Positions 25,015 to 33,565 are shown, counted from the first letter of the stretch. The stretch is DNA of 61,337 nucleotides from Novosphingobium sp. 17-62-19 (GCF_002256775.1 NZ_NCII01000033.1:1-61337), one strand, 5' to 3'. The notes: generated by a model from the sequence alone, not told the origin. Numbers and translations are program-made.

Positions 25015-26262
25015 TCAGATGCGCTCGATGACGATGGCGGGGGCCATACCGCCTGCCGCGCACATCGTGACAAGTCCGTAGCGCCCGCCAGACCGCTCCA
25101 GTTCATCCAGCGCGGTGCCGATGAGGATCGACCCTGTCGCGCCAATCGGATGGCCCAGCGCCATGGCGCCTCCGTTGATGTTCACCTTCGCACGGTCCAG
25201 TTCCAGATCGCGGATGAACTTTTCGGCGACGACTGCGAAGGCCTCGTTGATTTCCCAGACGTCGATGTCGTCCTTGGTCAGGCCTGCCTTGGCCAGAACC
25301 TTCTTCGCTGCCGGAACCGGCGCATTGAGCATCAACGTGGGATCATCGCCTTGGTTGGCATAGGCGACGATGCGCGCGCGGGGCTTCATCCCGTGCTTTT
25401 CGGCATAGGCGGGCGAGACGATCAGGATCGCCGCTGCACCATCGACCACGCCGGAGGAGTTACCAGCGTGATGGAAGTGCTGGATTTCCACGTCGGGGTA
25501 GCGGCGGTTGATCTGCTTGCGGAACGTGGTGCCGCCAAGGTCAAAGTCCGCAAGGCCTGCGAAACTCGGCTTGAGGGCGGCCAGACCTTCGGCGGTGGTT
25601 TCAGGGCGAGGGAACTCTTCACGATCGAGCGCGACCGAGCCGTCCTCGTTCAGCACCGGCACCACTGATTTGTCAAAGCGCCCTTCCTTGATCGCCATGT
25701 CGGCACGCTGCTGGCTGACCAGAGCCAGCCCGTCGAGTGCCTCGCGGCTGATGCCTTCGATGCTGGCGATGGCATCACCGCACACGCCCTGATGCGATTG
25801 CGGGTGCAGCGCATCCAGCGCCATGTTGCCCGATCCCATGCCCAGCGGCTTGATCCCGGCATTGGCCTGTTCGGCGCCATGCGCGATGGTGAAGCTCATC
25901 ATTTCGGTGCCGCCTGCGATCACGCAGTCTTCCATGCCCGACATGACTGACGCGCAGGCGAGGTTTACGGACGTGATGCCGCCGCCGCAGAAGCGATCCA
26001 GAGTCGTGCCGCTGGCCGAAATGTCATAGCCAGCCGCAAGCGCCGCCATGCGGCCAAGGTCGCCGCCCTGCTTGCCGTACTGCGAAGATGTCGACCAGAT
26101 AATGTCGTCCACCGTTGCAGTATCAAGATTATTTCGCTCTTTCAGCGCCTTGAGTACGGTCGCCGCCAAATGCTGCGGGTGCAGGTGCGAAAGCGCACCC
26201 TTGCCGGGCTTGCCCACTCCGCGCGGGGTGCGGACGGCGTCGATGATATAGGCTTCAGGCAT
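25015..26262 (-). CDS. Acetyl-CoA C-acyltransferase (thiolase)
   Basis: A 415-aa thiolase. The nucleophile cysteine is in LDRFCGGGITSVNLA, the catalytic histidine in ALGHPIGATGS and the second cysteine in VTMCAAGGMAPA. The N-terminal AYIIDAVRTPRG is the family start. It would interconvert acetyl-CoA/acyl-CoA and 3-ketoacyl-CoA in fatty-acid or aromatic-acid breakdown. Chain-length preference cannot be told. It stands alone, divergent from the M20 gene. Confidence 0.93.
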   Translation of the reverse strand: MPEAYIIDAVRTPRGVGKPGKGALSHLHPQHLAATVLKALKERNNLDTATVDDIIWSTSSQYGKQGGDLGRMAALAAGYDISASGTTLDRFCGGGITSVNLACASVMSGMEDCVIAGGTEMMSFTIAHGAEQANAGIKPLGMGSGNMALDALHPQSHQGVCGDAIASIEGISREALDGLALVSQQRADMAIKEGRFDKSVVPVLNEDGSVALDREEFPRPETTAEGLAALKPSFAGLADFDLGGTTFRKQINRRYPDVEIQHFHHAGNSSGVVDGAAAILIVSPAYAEKHGMKPRARIVAYANQGDDPTLMLNAPVPAAKKVLAKAGLTKDDIDVWEINEAFAVVAEKFIRDLELDRAKVNINGGAMALGHPIGATGSILIGTALDELERSGGRYGLVTMCAAGGMAPAIVIERI

Positions 26263-26395
26263 GGCAGACTCTCCAGTGCGGCTTATTTAATCGCTCGATT
26301 AACAAAGCCTGCCCGCTGGTGCAAGCGCAATCCGGGAGGGTCGACAGCGGCGCTGCAACGTGCCAGCTTTGCGACATTCCAAACAACGAGGCCCC

Positions 26396-27598
26396 ATGCT
26401 GCATCACAAACTGCTGGAACAGGCGCAAGGCCACGCAGACGCCATCGTCGCCCTGCGCCGCGCCATCCATGCTGAGCCCGAACTTGGCCTGCACACGCCC
26501 AAAACGCGCGACAAGGTGCGCGCAGCACTCGCCCATTTGCCCCTCGAATGGCGTGAAGGGCCGTCCACCACCGGTCTGGTGGCGACGCTGAAGGGCAGGG
26601 CGGGACCGGGGCGGCGCGTGCTTCTGCGCGGCGATATGGACGCGCTGCCGATGACCGAGGAAACCGGCCTCGCCTTTTCCTCGACCATCCCCGGCGCGAT
26701 GCACGCCTGCGGCCATGACACGCACACCGCCATGCTGGCCGGGGCGGCAGAGCTGCTGTGCGCCCGCGCTGACCAGCTCGCAGGCGAAGTGCAGTTCATG
26801 TTCCAACCCGGCGAAGAAGGCTATCACGGTGCCCGCTTCATGCTGGACGATGGGCTGATCGATCCGCTGCCCGATGCAGCCTTTGCGCTGCACGTCATGC
26901 CGAACAGCCCGCATGGATTGATTGCGGGCAAGGCAGGCGCGCTGCTTGCCTCGGCCGATCAATTCGACATTGTCGTGGAGGGGCGCGGCGGCCACGCCTC
27001 AATGCCGCACGATGCGCTTGATCCAGTGCCTGTGGCGTGCGAGATCGTTACCGCGTTGCAGGCCCTCGTCACGCGCAAGTTCCCTGTCAGCGATCCGGTC
27101 GTTGCCACGGTGGCAAAAATCGAGGCAGGCACCGCGCACAATGTCATCGCTGATCGCGTGGCGATGCGCGGAACCTTGCGCACCCTGTCTCCCACCAATC
27201 GCGCAGCCTTGCGCGAAGTGCTGGACCACGCCGCCACCCACATCGCGCAGGCGCACGGCATGACCGCCACGGTCACCATCAGCCCCGGCTTCCCTGTGAC
27301 CGTTTGCGATTCCCGCGCGGTCGATCTTGGCGAAAAGGTGGTGCGCGCTATCACTGGCGACACCGGCTTCCACCGCCTCGACACCCCCATCATGGGCGCC
27401 GAAGACTTCTCCTATGTGCTCGAAAAAGTCCCCGGCGCGATGTTCTTCCTCGGCGTTGCGCATGAAGGCGTGGACTGGCGCGCGTGCTGCTCGATCCATT
27501 CCACCCGCATGATGGTGGACGAAAGCGTCCTGCCGCTTGGCACCGCCGTTCTGGCCGGTTGCGCCGAACGCTTTCTCGCAGAAGGATTTACCGCATGA
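26396..27598 (+). CDS. M20-family amidohydrolase (hippurate hydrolase-like)
   Basis: A 400-aa M20D-type enzyme. Metal ligands are visible in MHACGHDTHTAML, in FQPGEEGYHGARF and near the C-terminus in PIMGAEDFSYVLEKVPGAMFF. The dimerisation (lid) domain is inserted at about residues 185-300 (GRGGHASMPHDALDP). Such enzymes cleave N-acyl amino acids or indole-amino-acid conjugates; the natural substrate is unknown. The ATG at 26396 follows ACGAGG. The stop overlaps the next start (ATGA, 27595-27598), so it is coupled with the thioesterase. Confidence 0.92.
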   Translation: MLHHKLLEQAQGHADAIVALRRAIHAEPELGLHTPKTRDKVRAALAHLPLEWREGPSTTGLVATLKGRAGPGRRVLLRGDMDALPMTEETGLAFSSTIPGAMHACGHDTHTAMLAGAAELLCARADQLAGEVQFMFQPGEEGYHGARFMLDDGLIDPLPDAAFALHVMPNSPHGLIAGKAGALLASADQFDIVVEGRGGHASMPHDALDPVPVACEIVTALQALVTRKFPVSDPVVATVAKIEAGTAHNVIADRVAMRGTLRTLSPTNRAALREVLDHAATHIAQAHGMTATVTISPGFPVTVCDSRAVDLGEKVVRAITGDTGFHRLDTPIMGAEDFSYVLEKVPGAMFFLGVAHEGVDWRACCSIHSTRMMVDESVLPLGTAVLAGCAERFLAEGFTA

Positions 27599-28029
27599 TC
27601 TGGTGGAATGGCGTCATGCCGTCGATAGAGCGCCTGACGAAGCTTGGCAGCAGTTCCATGCCCGCCCACCTTGGCATCGAATTCGTCGATTGCGGGCCAG
27701 ACTGGATCCGCGCGCGGATGCCGGTCGATCATCGCACGCACCAGCCTTTCGGGCGGCTCCATGGCGGCGCATCAGTGGCGCTGGCCGAAACGATTGGTTC
27801 GATGGCAGGGGCGATGGTGGTCGACCCTGAAAAATTCGTCGGCGTGGGCATGGAAATCAACGCCAATCACTTGCGCCCCGTGCGCGAAGGCTGGGTCTAC
27901 GCAACTGCAAGGCCAGAAGCGCTGGGCCGCACCACCCACGTTTGGTCGATCAGGATCGAAGATGAGGCAGGCAAGCTGGTCTGCATCTCGCGCTTCACGT
28001 TTGCCGTAATTCCGCTGGAAAGGCAGTGA
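27595..28029 (+). CDS. PaaI-type hotdog-fold thioesterase
   Basis: A 144-aa protein of the 4HBT/PaaI family. The active-site region QPFGRLHGGASVALAETIGSMAG contains the HGG motif and the following catalytic acid. The core VGVGMEINANHLRPVREGWVYATA and THVWSIRIEDEAGKLVCISRFTFAV are typical. It should hydrolyse small acyl-CoA esters, perhaps aryl-CoA. It is translated by overlap with the M20 gene. It is cytoplasmic. Confidence 0.88.
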   Translation: MIWWNGVMPSIERLTKLGSSSMPAHLGIEFVDCGPDWIRARMPVDHRTHQPFGRLHGGASVALAETIGSMAGAMVVDPEKFVGVGMEINANHLRPVREGWVYATARPEALGRTTHVWSIRIEDEAGKLVCISRFTFAVIPLERQ

Positions 28030-28101
28030 GGCTGTGAATTTAATCACTTTTCTTGGAACCAAGCGATAGGAACGGCATTTCGGTGGTCAGGCACCACTGA
28101 T

Positions 28102-29208
28102 ATGAACAGAAACATTCCCGATAAATTTCCTCATACTGGCCCGATTGACCAGGCGCATACCGCGTTCGATCCCACCGCCGCGCGCGCCCGCGCAGAGCAT
28201 CCTGAAGATACCTTCGCAGGAGCATCTGGCGTGCTGTTCGAACAGGCAATGGCGCAAACCCGCATGGCGATCTGCCTGTGCGATCCGCATCAGACGGACG
28301 TGCCGATCGTTTTTGCCAACAAGGCGTTCCGGCATCTGACCGGCTATGAAGACCACGAAATCGTCGGTCGCAACTGCCGCTTTCTGCAAGGTCCGAAAAG
28401 CGACCGCGCCACGCTTGACCGCATCCGCAAGGCGATTGCCGAAGAAGATGTGCTGGTGGTCGAGGTGATGAACTATCGCAAGGATGGCACGCCGTTCTGG
28501 AACGCGCTGCACCTTGGTCCTATCTATGATGCCGATGGGCGGCTGGTCTATATCCTCGGCAGCCAGTGGGACGTTTCCGATGTGCGCGCCGCGCGCGCCG
28601 ATGAGCGCCACGCTCGCGATCTTGCCCGCGAATTGTCGCACCGCATGAAGAACATGTTCGCGGTGATCGGTGGCATCGTCAACTTCACCGGCCGGGTGCG
28701 CGGGATTGAAACCGAAGCGCGCGAGATCAACGAGCGCATTCAGGCGCTGGGTCGTGCCTATGAAACCACGCTGGACGATTCCCATCGCGGCACGGTCGAA
28801 GTCGGCCAGGCGATCCGCGCCGTTCTCGCGCCCTACGATCCCGATGGCACGCGCATTCGCTTTGAAGGCAATGGCCTGCGTTCGGATTTTGCCTCGGTTT
28901 CGGTGCTGGGCCTTTCGCTCCACGAACTCGCGGTCAACGCGCTCAAGCACGGTGCGCTGAGCAGCGGCGAGGGCCATGTCACCGTCGCGTGGCGCAGGAA
29001 CGGTTCAGCCGATGGCCCCGCCATCAGCATTGATTGGACAGAGCACGGCAGCCTTCCCGGCGACCCGGCTCTGGCAAGTGTCATGTCAGGCAGCGACGGT
29101 ATCGTTGATCGTATGCTCAACATGGCACGAGGAGGGATTGTAAGAGAATGGCACAGCGAGGGCCTGAGGGCGAAGCTGAACATCCCCCTGAGGGACCACG
29201 CGGAGTGA
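28102..29208 (+). CDS. LOV-domain HWE sensor histidine kinase (blue-light receptor)
   Basis: A 368-aa soluble kinase. The LOV/PAS domain (about residues 45-160) contains the flavin-cysteine motif GRNCRFLQGP, with Cys92 able to form the photoadduct. LGSQWDVSD ends the LOV core. The kinase part has the phosphoacceptor His180 in ELSHRMKNMFAVIGG, the N box LHELAVNALKHGAL and a WxE motif (IDWTEHG), which places it in the HWE family. It should signal blue light to a response regulator. The overlapping downstream gene encodes a single-domain regulator, its likely partner. In alphaproteobacteria such kinases often feed the general stress response. Confidence 0.94.
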   Translation: MNRNIPDKFPHTGPIDQAHTAFDPTAARARAEHPEDTFAGASGVLFEQAMAQTRMAICLCDPHQTDVPIVFANKAFRHLTGYEDHEIVGRNCRFLQGPKSDRATLDRIRKAIAEEDVLVVEVMNYRKDGTPFWNALHLGPIYDADGRLVYILGSQWDVSDVRAARADERHARDLARELSHRMKNMFAVIGGIVNFTGRVRGIETEAREINERIQALGRAYETTLDDSHRGTVEVGQAIRAVLAPYDPDGTRIRFEGNGLRSDFASVSVLGLSLHELAVNALKHGALSSGEGHVTVAWRRNGSADGPAISIDWTEHGSLPGDPALASVMSGSDGIVDRMLNMARGGIVREWHSEGLRAKLNIPLRDHAE

Positions 29209-29213
29209 CCGGG

Positions 29214-29597
29214 ATGTATCCCTCTTCGGGCGAGCCGTGCCGTGTCCTCGTGCTGGATGATGAGCCGCTGATCCTGCTCGATCTGGAATTCGCCGTCGAA
29301 GACGCCGGGTGCAAGCCGCTTACCGCGCTCGATCTGGTTGAGGCGCTGGCCATCGTGCAGAACAATGCCATTTCCGCGGCGATCCTTGATGTCTCGCTGG
29401 GGCAGGGGCAAACCTGCGAACAAGTCGCCCGAACGCTGGCAGCGATGGGCATTCCCTATGTCTTGCACACTGGCGATCTTGATCGGATGGACGAGGCTGT
29501 ACGCAGTCTTGGGGGCACACTGGTGCCAAAGCCCACGCCTGCTGCCGTGGTGGTTGCCCGCGCGCTGGAGCCACTGGCCATCCCGCTAGTGGATTGA
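29214..29597 (+). CDS. Single-domain response regulator
   Basis: A 127-aa receiver domain without output domain. The acidic pair Asp15-Asp16 (VLDDEPL), the phosphoacceptor Asp59 (AILDVSLG), Thr86 (LHTGD) and Lys106 (VPKPT) are all present. ATG at 29214 has GGAG eight bases upstream; a GTG at 29205 would overlap the kinase stop. It is almost certainly the partner of the LOV kinase and may act as phosphate sink or signal relay. Confidence 0.92.
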   Translation: MYPSSGEPCRVLVLDDEPLILLDLEFAVEDAGCKPLTALDLVEALAIVQNNAISAAILDVSLGQGQTCEQVARTLAAMGIPYVLHTGDLDRMDEAVRSLGGTLVPKPTPAAVVVARALEPLAIPLVD

Positions 29598-29717
29598 TTT
29601 TGACATTTGCATCCCCTGTCGGTTGGGATGGGTCTGCAAATGTCAAAATCGTAAAATCCACTAGAATCAAAAGCTTCTAGTGGTCCGAAAAACCGAATGT
29701 CAGAATCGGACCACTAG
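29586..29717. repeat. Double palindromic element with four related arms
   Basis: Two inverted repeats lie side by side. The first (29586-29664) pairs CTAGTGGATT with AATCCACTAG and then GATTTTGACATTTGCA with TGCAAATGTCAAAATC, with a 4-base bulge (GTAA). The second (29677-29717) pairs CTAGTGGTCCGA with TCGGACCACTAG. The arms of both resemble one motif: TAGTGG-3-GATT-Y-TGACATT-Y-G. The start of the element overlaps the last codons of the response regulator. It is either a nested repeat element or a strong transcript-end structure. Confidence 0.75.
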
Positions 29718-29781
29718 ATTGAACACTTGCGCCGCGGCGCTGGTCCGCGCATCTGCATTGCAAATTAGGCAGGGCGATTCC

Positions 29782-30579
29782 ATGAAAATGACGAACGAAG
29801 CGCGCGTGCTCGAAATGGTGGGCATCCACAATTTTCGCGACTATGGCGGCTATGCTGCGCGCGAAGGCCATTTGCGCAAAGGCGTGCTGTGGCGTTCTGG
29901 CCAGCACAGCGAAGCCACCGCCGAAGATCTCGCCCGCGTCCATGATTTGCGCATCGCCACTGTGATCGATTTGCGCGGTGACAGCGAGCGGCGCGGCAAC
30001 CCCTGCCTGCGTCACGCCGAGTTTGCCGGAGAAGTGCTGTTCCACCCCGGTGAAACCGCCAGCGCCGAAGGCCGCGCTGCGCATGAAGAATTCGCGCGCG
30101 ATGTCCACACGGCCGACGATGCGCGCCGCGCGATGAACACTCTTTACCAGACCTTACCGTTCCGCCCGGTCCTTGTCGGCACCTATCGCCTTTACATGCA
30201 GTCGCTGGCCGAACGTGACAGCGCCAGCCTGCTGCATTGCCTGGCCGGGAAGGACCGTACCGGCCTCGCTGCGGCGCTGGTCCATGATCTGCTTGGTGTC
30301 CATCCTGATGACATTGCGGCGGACTATCTTCTGACCAACACCGCCGGCAATGCTGAGGCGCGGATTGAGGCAGGGGCACGCCACGTCCGCGATGGATTTG
30401 GCATCAGTATGGACGATGCCGCCGTCCGCGTGCTGATGGGCGTGGAAAGCCTGTTTCTCGAAACTGCCTTTGCCGCCATCCGCGAAAGCCACGGTTCGGT
30501 CCAAGCCTACGCCGAAGCAGTATTGGGCGTTACGCCCGAAGTTCTCGCCGCGATGGAACGCAACCTGATCGACGCCTAA
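29782..30579 (+). CDS. Tyrosine/serine phosphatase (Y_phosphatase3 family)
   Basis: A 265-aa protein with the cysteine phosphatase loop HCLAGKDRTG (Cys153, Arg159). The N-terminal IHNFRDYGGYAAREG and VIDLRGDSERRGNPC are the conserved start of this family. The C-terminal helical part is usual. The substrate could be phosphotyrosine, phosphoserine or a phosphoinositide. ATG at 29782 is placed at the first family-like residues; the binding site is weak (CAGGG). It lies downstream of the double palindrome and is transcribed separately from the light-sensor pair. Confidence 0.85.
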   Translation: MKMTNEARVLEMVGIHNFRDYGGYAAREGHLRKGVLWRSGQHSEATAEDLARVHDLRIATVIDLRGDSERRGNPCLRHAEFAGEVLFHPGETASAEGRAAHEEFARDVHTADDARRAMNTLYQTLPFRPVLVGTYRLYMQSLAERDSASLLHCLAGKDRTGLAAALVHDLLGVHPDDIAADYLLTNTAGNAEARIEAGARHVRDGFGISMDDAAVRVLMGVESLFLETAFAAIRESHGSVQAYAEAVLGVTPEVLAAMERNLIDA

Positions 30580-30686
30580 AGCGCTCCAAAGAAAATCTGT
30601 CCGATTGTTGCGGAAAAACCGGGCCGCACGGACTCGCTTTTGTGGTTGGCGCTGCTTATCTCGCCAGCCTTCGGAGGATATTTCTC

Positions 30687-31655
30687 ATGGCGACCACGCA
30701 CAAGACCCGTATGCTTATCATTGGCTCCGGCCCCGCCGGGCTTTCCGCCGCGATCTATGGCGCGCGCGCAGGGATGCAGCCAATCGTCGTGCAGGGTCTC
30801 CAGCCCGGCGGCCAGTTGACCATCACCACCGATGTCGAAAATTACCCCGGTTTCCGCGATGTGATCCAGGGGCCGTGGCTGATGCAGGAAATGCAGGCCC
30901 AGGCCGAACACGTTGGCACGCGCATGATGTGGGACACGATCCTCGATGTGACGATGGAAGGCTCACCCTTCCGCGCCATCGGCGATAGTGGCGATGTCTA
31001 CGAAGGCGACGTTCTGGTCATCGCCACCGGTGCGCAGGCCAAATGGCTTGGCGTGCCGGGCGAACAGGAGCTTTCGGGCAAGGGTGTGTCAGCTTGTGCC
31101 ACGTGCGACGGGTTCTTCTATCGCGGAAAGAAGGTCGTGGTGATCGGTGGCGGCAACACGGCGGTTGAAGAGGCGCTCTACCTCACCAACCACTCCACCG
31201 ACGTCACCCTGATCCACCGTCGTGACAGCCTTCGCGCCGAAAAGATCCTGCAAGACCGCCTCCATGCGCACCCCAACATCAAGGTGCTGTGGAACCAGAA
31301 GGTTGACAGCTTCGTCAGCGAAGACGGCAAGGGCCTGACCGGGGTGAAGCTGATCGATACCGTGACCGGTGAACAATCGATCGAGCAGACCGACGGTGCC
31401 TTCGTTGCCATCGGCCACGCGCCCGCGACCGAACTGTTCAAGGGCAAACTGGAACTCGACGATAGCGGCTACATCGTGGTCGAACCCGGCACGCCTAAGA
31501 CCGCCATTCCCGGCGTTTTCGCTTGCGGTGACGTGATGGATCACACCTATCGTCAGGCCGTGACGGCAGCAGGCACCGGCTGCATGGCCGCGCTGGACGC
31601 CGAACGCTTCCTTGCGGACCTGGACTACAAGGCCACGCAGACGGTCGAAGTGTAA
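30687..31655 (+). CDS. trxB: Thioredoxin-disulfide reductase
   Basis: A 322-aa flavoprotein. The FAD-binding GSGPAGLSAAIYGARAG lies at the N-terminus, the redox-active CATC in SACATCDGFFYRG near residue 140, the NADPH-binding GGGNTAVEEAL next, and the C-terminal FACGDVMDHTYRQAVTAAGTGC last. It reduces thioredoxin with NADPH. GGAGGA precedes the ATG at 30687. It is convergent with the XrtA locus and is followed by two identical terminator hairpins. Confidence 0.96.
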   Translation: MATTHKTRMLIIGSGPAGLSAAIYGARAGMQPIVVQGLQPGGQLTITTDVENYPGFRDVIQGPWLMQEMQAQAEHVGTRMMWDTILDVTMEGSPFRAIGDSGDVYEGDVLVIATGAQAKWLGVPGEQELSGKGVSACATCDGFFYRGKKVVVIGGGNTAVEEALYLTNHSTDVTLIHRRDSLRAEKILQDRLHAHPNIKVLWNQKVDSFVSEDGKGLTGVKLIDTVTGEQSIEQTDGAFVAIGHAPATELFKGKLELDDSGYIVVEPGTPKTAIPGVFACGDVMDHTYRQAVTAAGTGCMAALDAERFLADLDYKATQTVEV

Positions 31656-31665
31656 ACTGCAAACT

Positions 31666-31722
31666 CCCCTCCCGCAGGCGGGAGGGGAACCATTAAATCT
31701 CCCCTCCCGCAAGCGGGAGGGG
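31666..31722. terminator. Two tandem identical hairpins after trxB
   Basis: CCCCTCCCGC and GCGGGAGGGG form a 10-bp stem at 31666-31687 and again at 31701-31722, with 2-base loops (AG, AA). They separate trxB from the convergent XrtA hydrolase gene. Identical arms suggest duplication of a common repeat rather than independent terminators. Confidence 0.7.
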
Positions 31723-31756
31723 TTGGGGGAGGGCATGTTGCCCCATCACCCCAGCA

Positions 31757-32548
31757 TCAACTGTGAAGCGCCTCCACCAAACGCGCCTGCAACCACGCCC
31801 GCGCGGGCTCATCCGAAAAGCTGTGCGATCCGCTGTCGATCCGCTGCACGCGTGGATCGGCACCATCCCACACTTCGGCAAACATCTGCGCCGTGCGGTC
31901 ACCATTGGCCAGCAGGATCGCAACCGATCCTTCAAACGCGGCTAGCCCTGCTTTCATCTCCGCCACCAGCCCAGAAGGCGTAGCGGGCGCAACTGCCGCA
32001 GCGCTGCGCAACCCCTTGAACAGCTTGCCAAGATTAACCCCGCCGGTCAGCAACCGCCAGACCTCGCGCGGATTGGTCAGCTTGGCGAGATAGCGGCTGC
32101 GGATCGCCGAAGCAGGCATCACCTGCGGCGCTTCCTCACCGTCGATCGTCCACGGATTGGCCAGCACCAGCCCCGCCAACGGCAGATCAGGCGCAAACAG
32201 CATCAGGGCCGCCGCTGCATCGCAATTGCCAAAAGCCACCACGCGCGAAACGTGCGGCGCGGCGGCCTTGAACGCGGCAATAGCTGCCGCAATGTCAGCC
32301 CCGGAATGGCGGAACGTCGGGTTCTCGCCCTCACTGTCACCCACCCCGCGCCGGTCATAGCGGAACACCGGAAAGCCCTCATGCGCCAGCCGAGCGGCCA
32401 TCTGCGCCTGCCCGCACCACGCCCCGGCGCGAAGTTCATTCCCGCCCGAAACGATCAGCAGCCCGGTCGCACCACTCGCCTGCCCGATATCGAGCGTGCC
32501 GAACAGCCGCGCGCCCTCGCACAGGAACGTCACTTGCCGCCGCGTCAC
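31757..32548 (-). CDS. XrtA-associated alpha/beta hydrolase 1
   Basis: A 263-aa alpha/beta hydrolase matching the exosortase A-associated hydrolase 1 type (TIGR03100). Seen are GLLIVSGGNELRAG near the oxyanion region, FRYDRRGVGDSEG and AFGNCDAAAAL at the nucleophile elbow, where the usual Gly-x-Ser-x-Gly serine is replaced by Cys (GNCDAA). The histidine DSGSHSFSD is near the C-terminus. GTG at 32548 overlaps the stop of hydrolase 2 (GTGA). The substrate is unknown but presumably belongs to the polysaccharide or its lipid precursor. Confidence 0.88.
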   Translation of the reverse strand: MTRRQVTFLCEGARLFGTLDIGQASGATGLLIVSGGNELRAGAWCGQAQMAARLAHEGFPVFRYDRRGVGDSEGENPTFRHSGADIAAAIAAFKAAAPHVSRVVAFGNCDAAAALMLFAPDLPLAGLVLANPWTIDGEEAPQVMPASAIRSRYLAKLTNPREVWRLLTGGVNLGKLFKGLRSAAAVAPATPSGLVAEMKAGLAAFEGSVAILLANGDRTAQMFAEVWDGADPRVQRIDSGSHSFSDEPARAWLQARLVEALHS

Positions 32549-33216
32549 GTGGCGATCTCCGCCAGCACAATCTGCGCCAGTGCGGCCGATTGCTCGGTCG
32601 CTGCGGCTGGTTCGGCCCGCAGCCAAAGCCCGCCGCCGCCCAGTTCGCTTTGTGAAACAATGCGCTGGCCTTCGATCTGCGAAGTTGCGGTCTCAAGCCC
32701 TGCGATCAGCGATGCCCCGCAATGCCAGCCCGCCAGTTCCAGCCCTCCGCTGCGGCCAGCTTCAAGAAGCGCCGCGCTATCCTCCTGCCGCCCGGCCTCA
32801 CGCGCAGAAATCACCCGCGCGCGCAGCAGTTGCCGCAGGATCGATCCGCCCTTGGCCGGTTCCAGAACCAGTCCCGGCAGGGTATGCGGAAACACCAGCG
32901 CCCCACCGCGCACCGCCAGCACATCAGTCGCGCCAAAGTGCCGCGCCGCCTGCGCCATCGCGCGCCGCCATGCGTGGAGGCTCTGCGCAGAAAAGGCCTG
33001 CAAACTCTCGTTACAGCCGGGCAGATCGGGCAGGAAGCTGTCCACGCCTGCCTCATCGAGCAGCCGCATCGTATCGACCAGCATCCGCCGCGTGCGGTTG
33101 GCTTCATCGAACAGGGCCGGCACGATCAGCAGCCGAACCATGCGGCCGCGATCAAACGCGAAAGCATATTCCTCGCTCTGCCCATGCGGGCCGGGGCAGG
33201 GCCAGGATGCGATCAT
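32545..33216 (-). CDS. XrtA-associated hydrolase 2
   Basis: A 223-aa protein of the exosortase A-associated hydrolase 2 type (TIGR03101). It shows VRLLIVPALFDEANRTRRMLVDTMRLLDEAGVDSFLPDLPGCNES, the conserved family core, and LAVRGGALV at the position of the nucleophile elbow, with Gly in place of serine. It may be catalytically inactive or act as a partner of hydrolase 1. It is coupled with the flanking genes: the ACP stop lies 2 bp upstream and its own stop overlaps hydrolase 1. Confidence 0.87.
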   Translation of the reverse strand: MIASWPCPGPHGQSEEYAFAFDRGRMVRLLIVPALFDEANRTRRMLVDTMRLLDEAGVDSFLPDLPGCNESLQAFSAQSLHAWRRAMAQAARHFGATDVLAVRGGALVFPHTLPGLVLEPAKGGSILRQLLRARVISAREAGRQEDSAALLEAGRSGGLELAGWHCGASLIAGLETATSQIEGQRIVSQSELGGGGLWLRAEPAAATEQSAALAQIVLAEIAT

Positions 33217-33218
33217 AT

Positions 33219-33494
33219 TCAGGCCTTTTCGGCGACCTTGCTTTCAAGGAACGCGAGGAGATTGCCGTAGCTTTCCAGCAGTTCGCCATCGACCTCGTCA
33301 TCTTCGATCACGACGTCGAGCCGGTCCTCGATTTCGGTGAGGAGACCTGCCACCGCCATCGAATCCAGTTCTGGCAGATCGCCGAACAGGCCGGTCGACG
33401 CATCGAACGCGGCGACCCGGTCCGGGGAGAGTCCAAGCACGTCGGAAAGGATCGCGCGGAGGGTGCTGTCGGTGTCGCTCTCAGTGTCGCTCAT
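33219..33494 (-). CDS. Acyl carrier protein of the XrtA locus
   Basis: A 91-aa acidic carrier protein. The phosphopantetheine attachment is Ser45 in ELDSMAVAGLL, a variant of the usual DSL. The N-terminus has a repeated SDTESDTDS stretch encoded by a short tandem DNA repeat. Its neighbours include an AMP-forming ligase, a PLP decarboxylase and hydrolases, so it may carry an acyl or amino-acyl group used to decorate the polysaccharide. The sequence is too short to name the cargo. Confidence 0.88.
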   Translation of the reverse strand: MSDTESDTDSTLRAILSDVLGLSPDRVAAFDASTGLFGDLPELDSMAVAGLLTEIEDRLDVVIEDDEVDGELLESYGNLLAFLESKVAEKA

Positions 33495-33502
33495 CGTATC
33501 CC

Positions 33503-33553
33503 GGTGCCGTTCAGGTGCGTTTAGGTGCAGTTTGGTGCATCTAGGTGTCGTTC
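33503..33553. repeat. Five degenerate tandem repeats with a 10-bp period
   Basis: Units GGTGCCGTTCA, GGTGCGTTTA, GGTGCAGTTT, GGTGCATCTA and GGTGTCGTTC follow one another directly. They fill most of the 71-bp gap between the GNAT gene and the ACP gene, ending 8 bp before the ACP start codon. The 10-bp period matches the DNA helical turn, as in clustered binding sites. It could equally be a slippage product. Confidence 0.6.
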
Positions 33554-33565
33554 GGAGAAGTGGCC

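Noticed and set aside
28050-28080. Two GGAAC boxes upstream of the LOV kinase
   Set aside because: No CGTT-like -10 element follows either one at the right distance.
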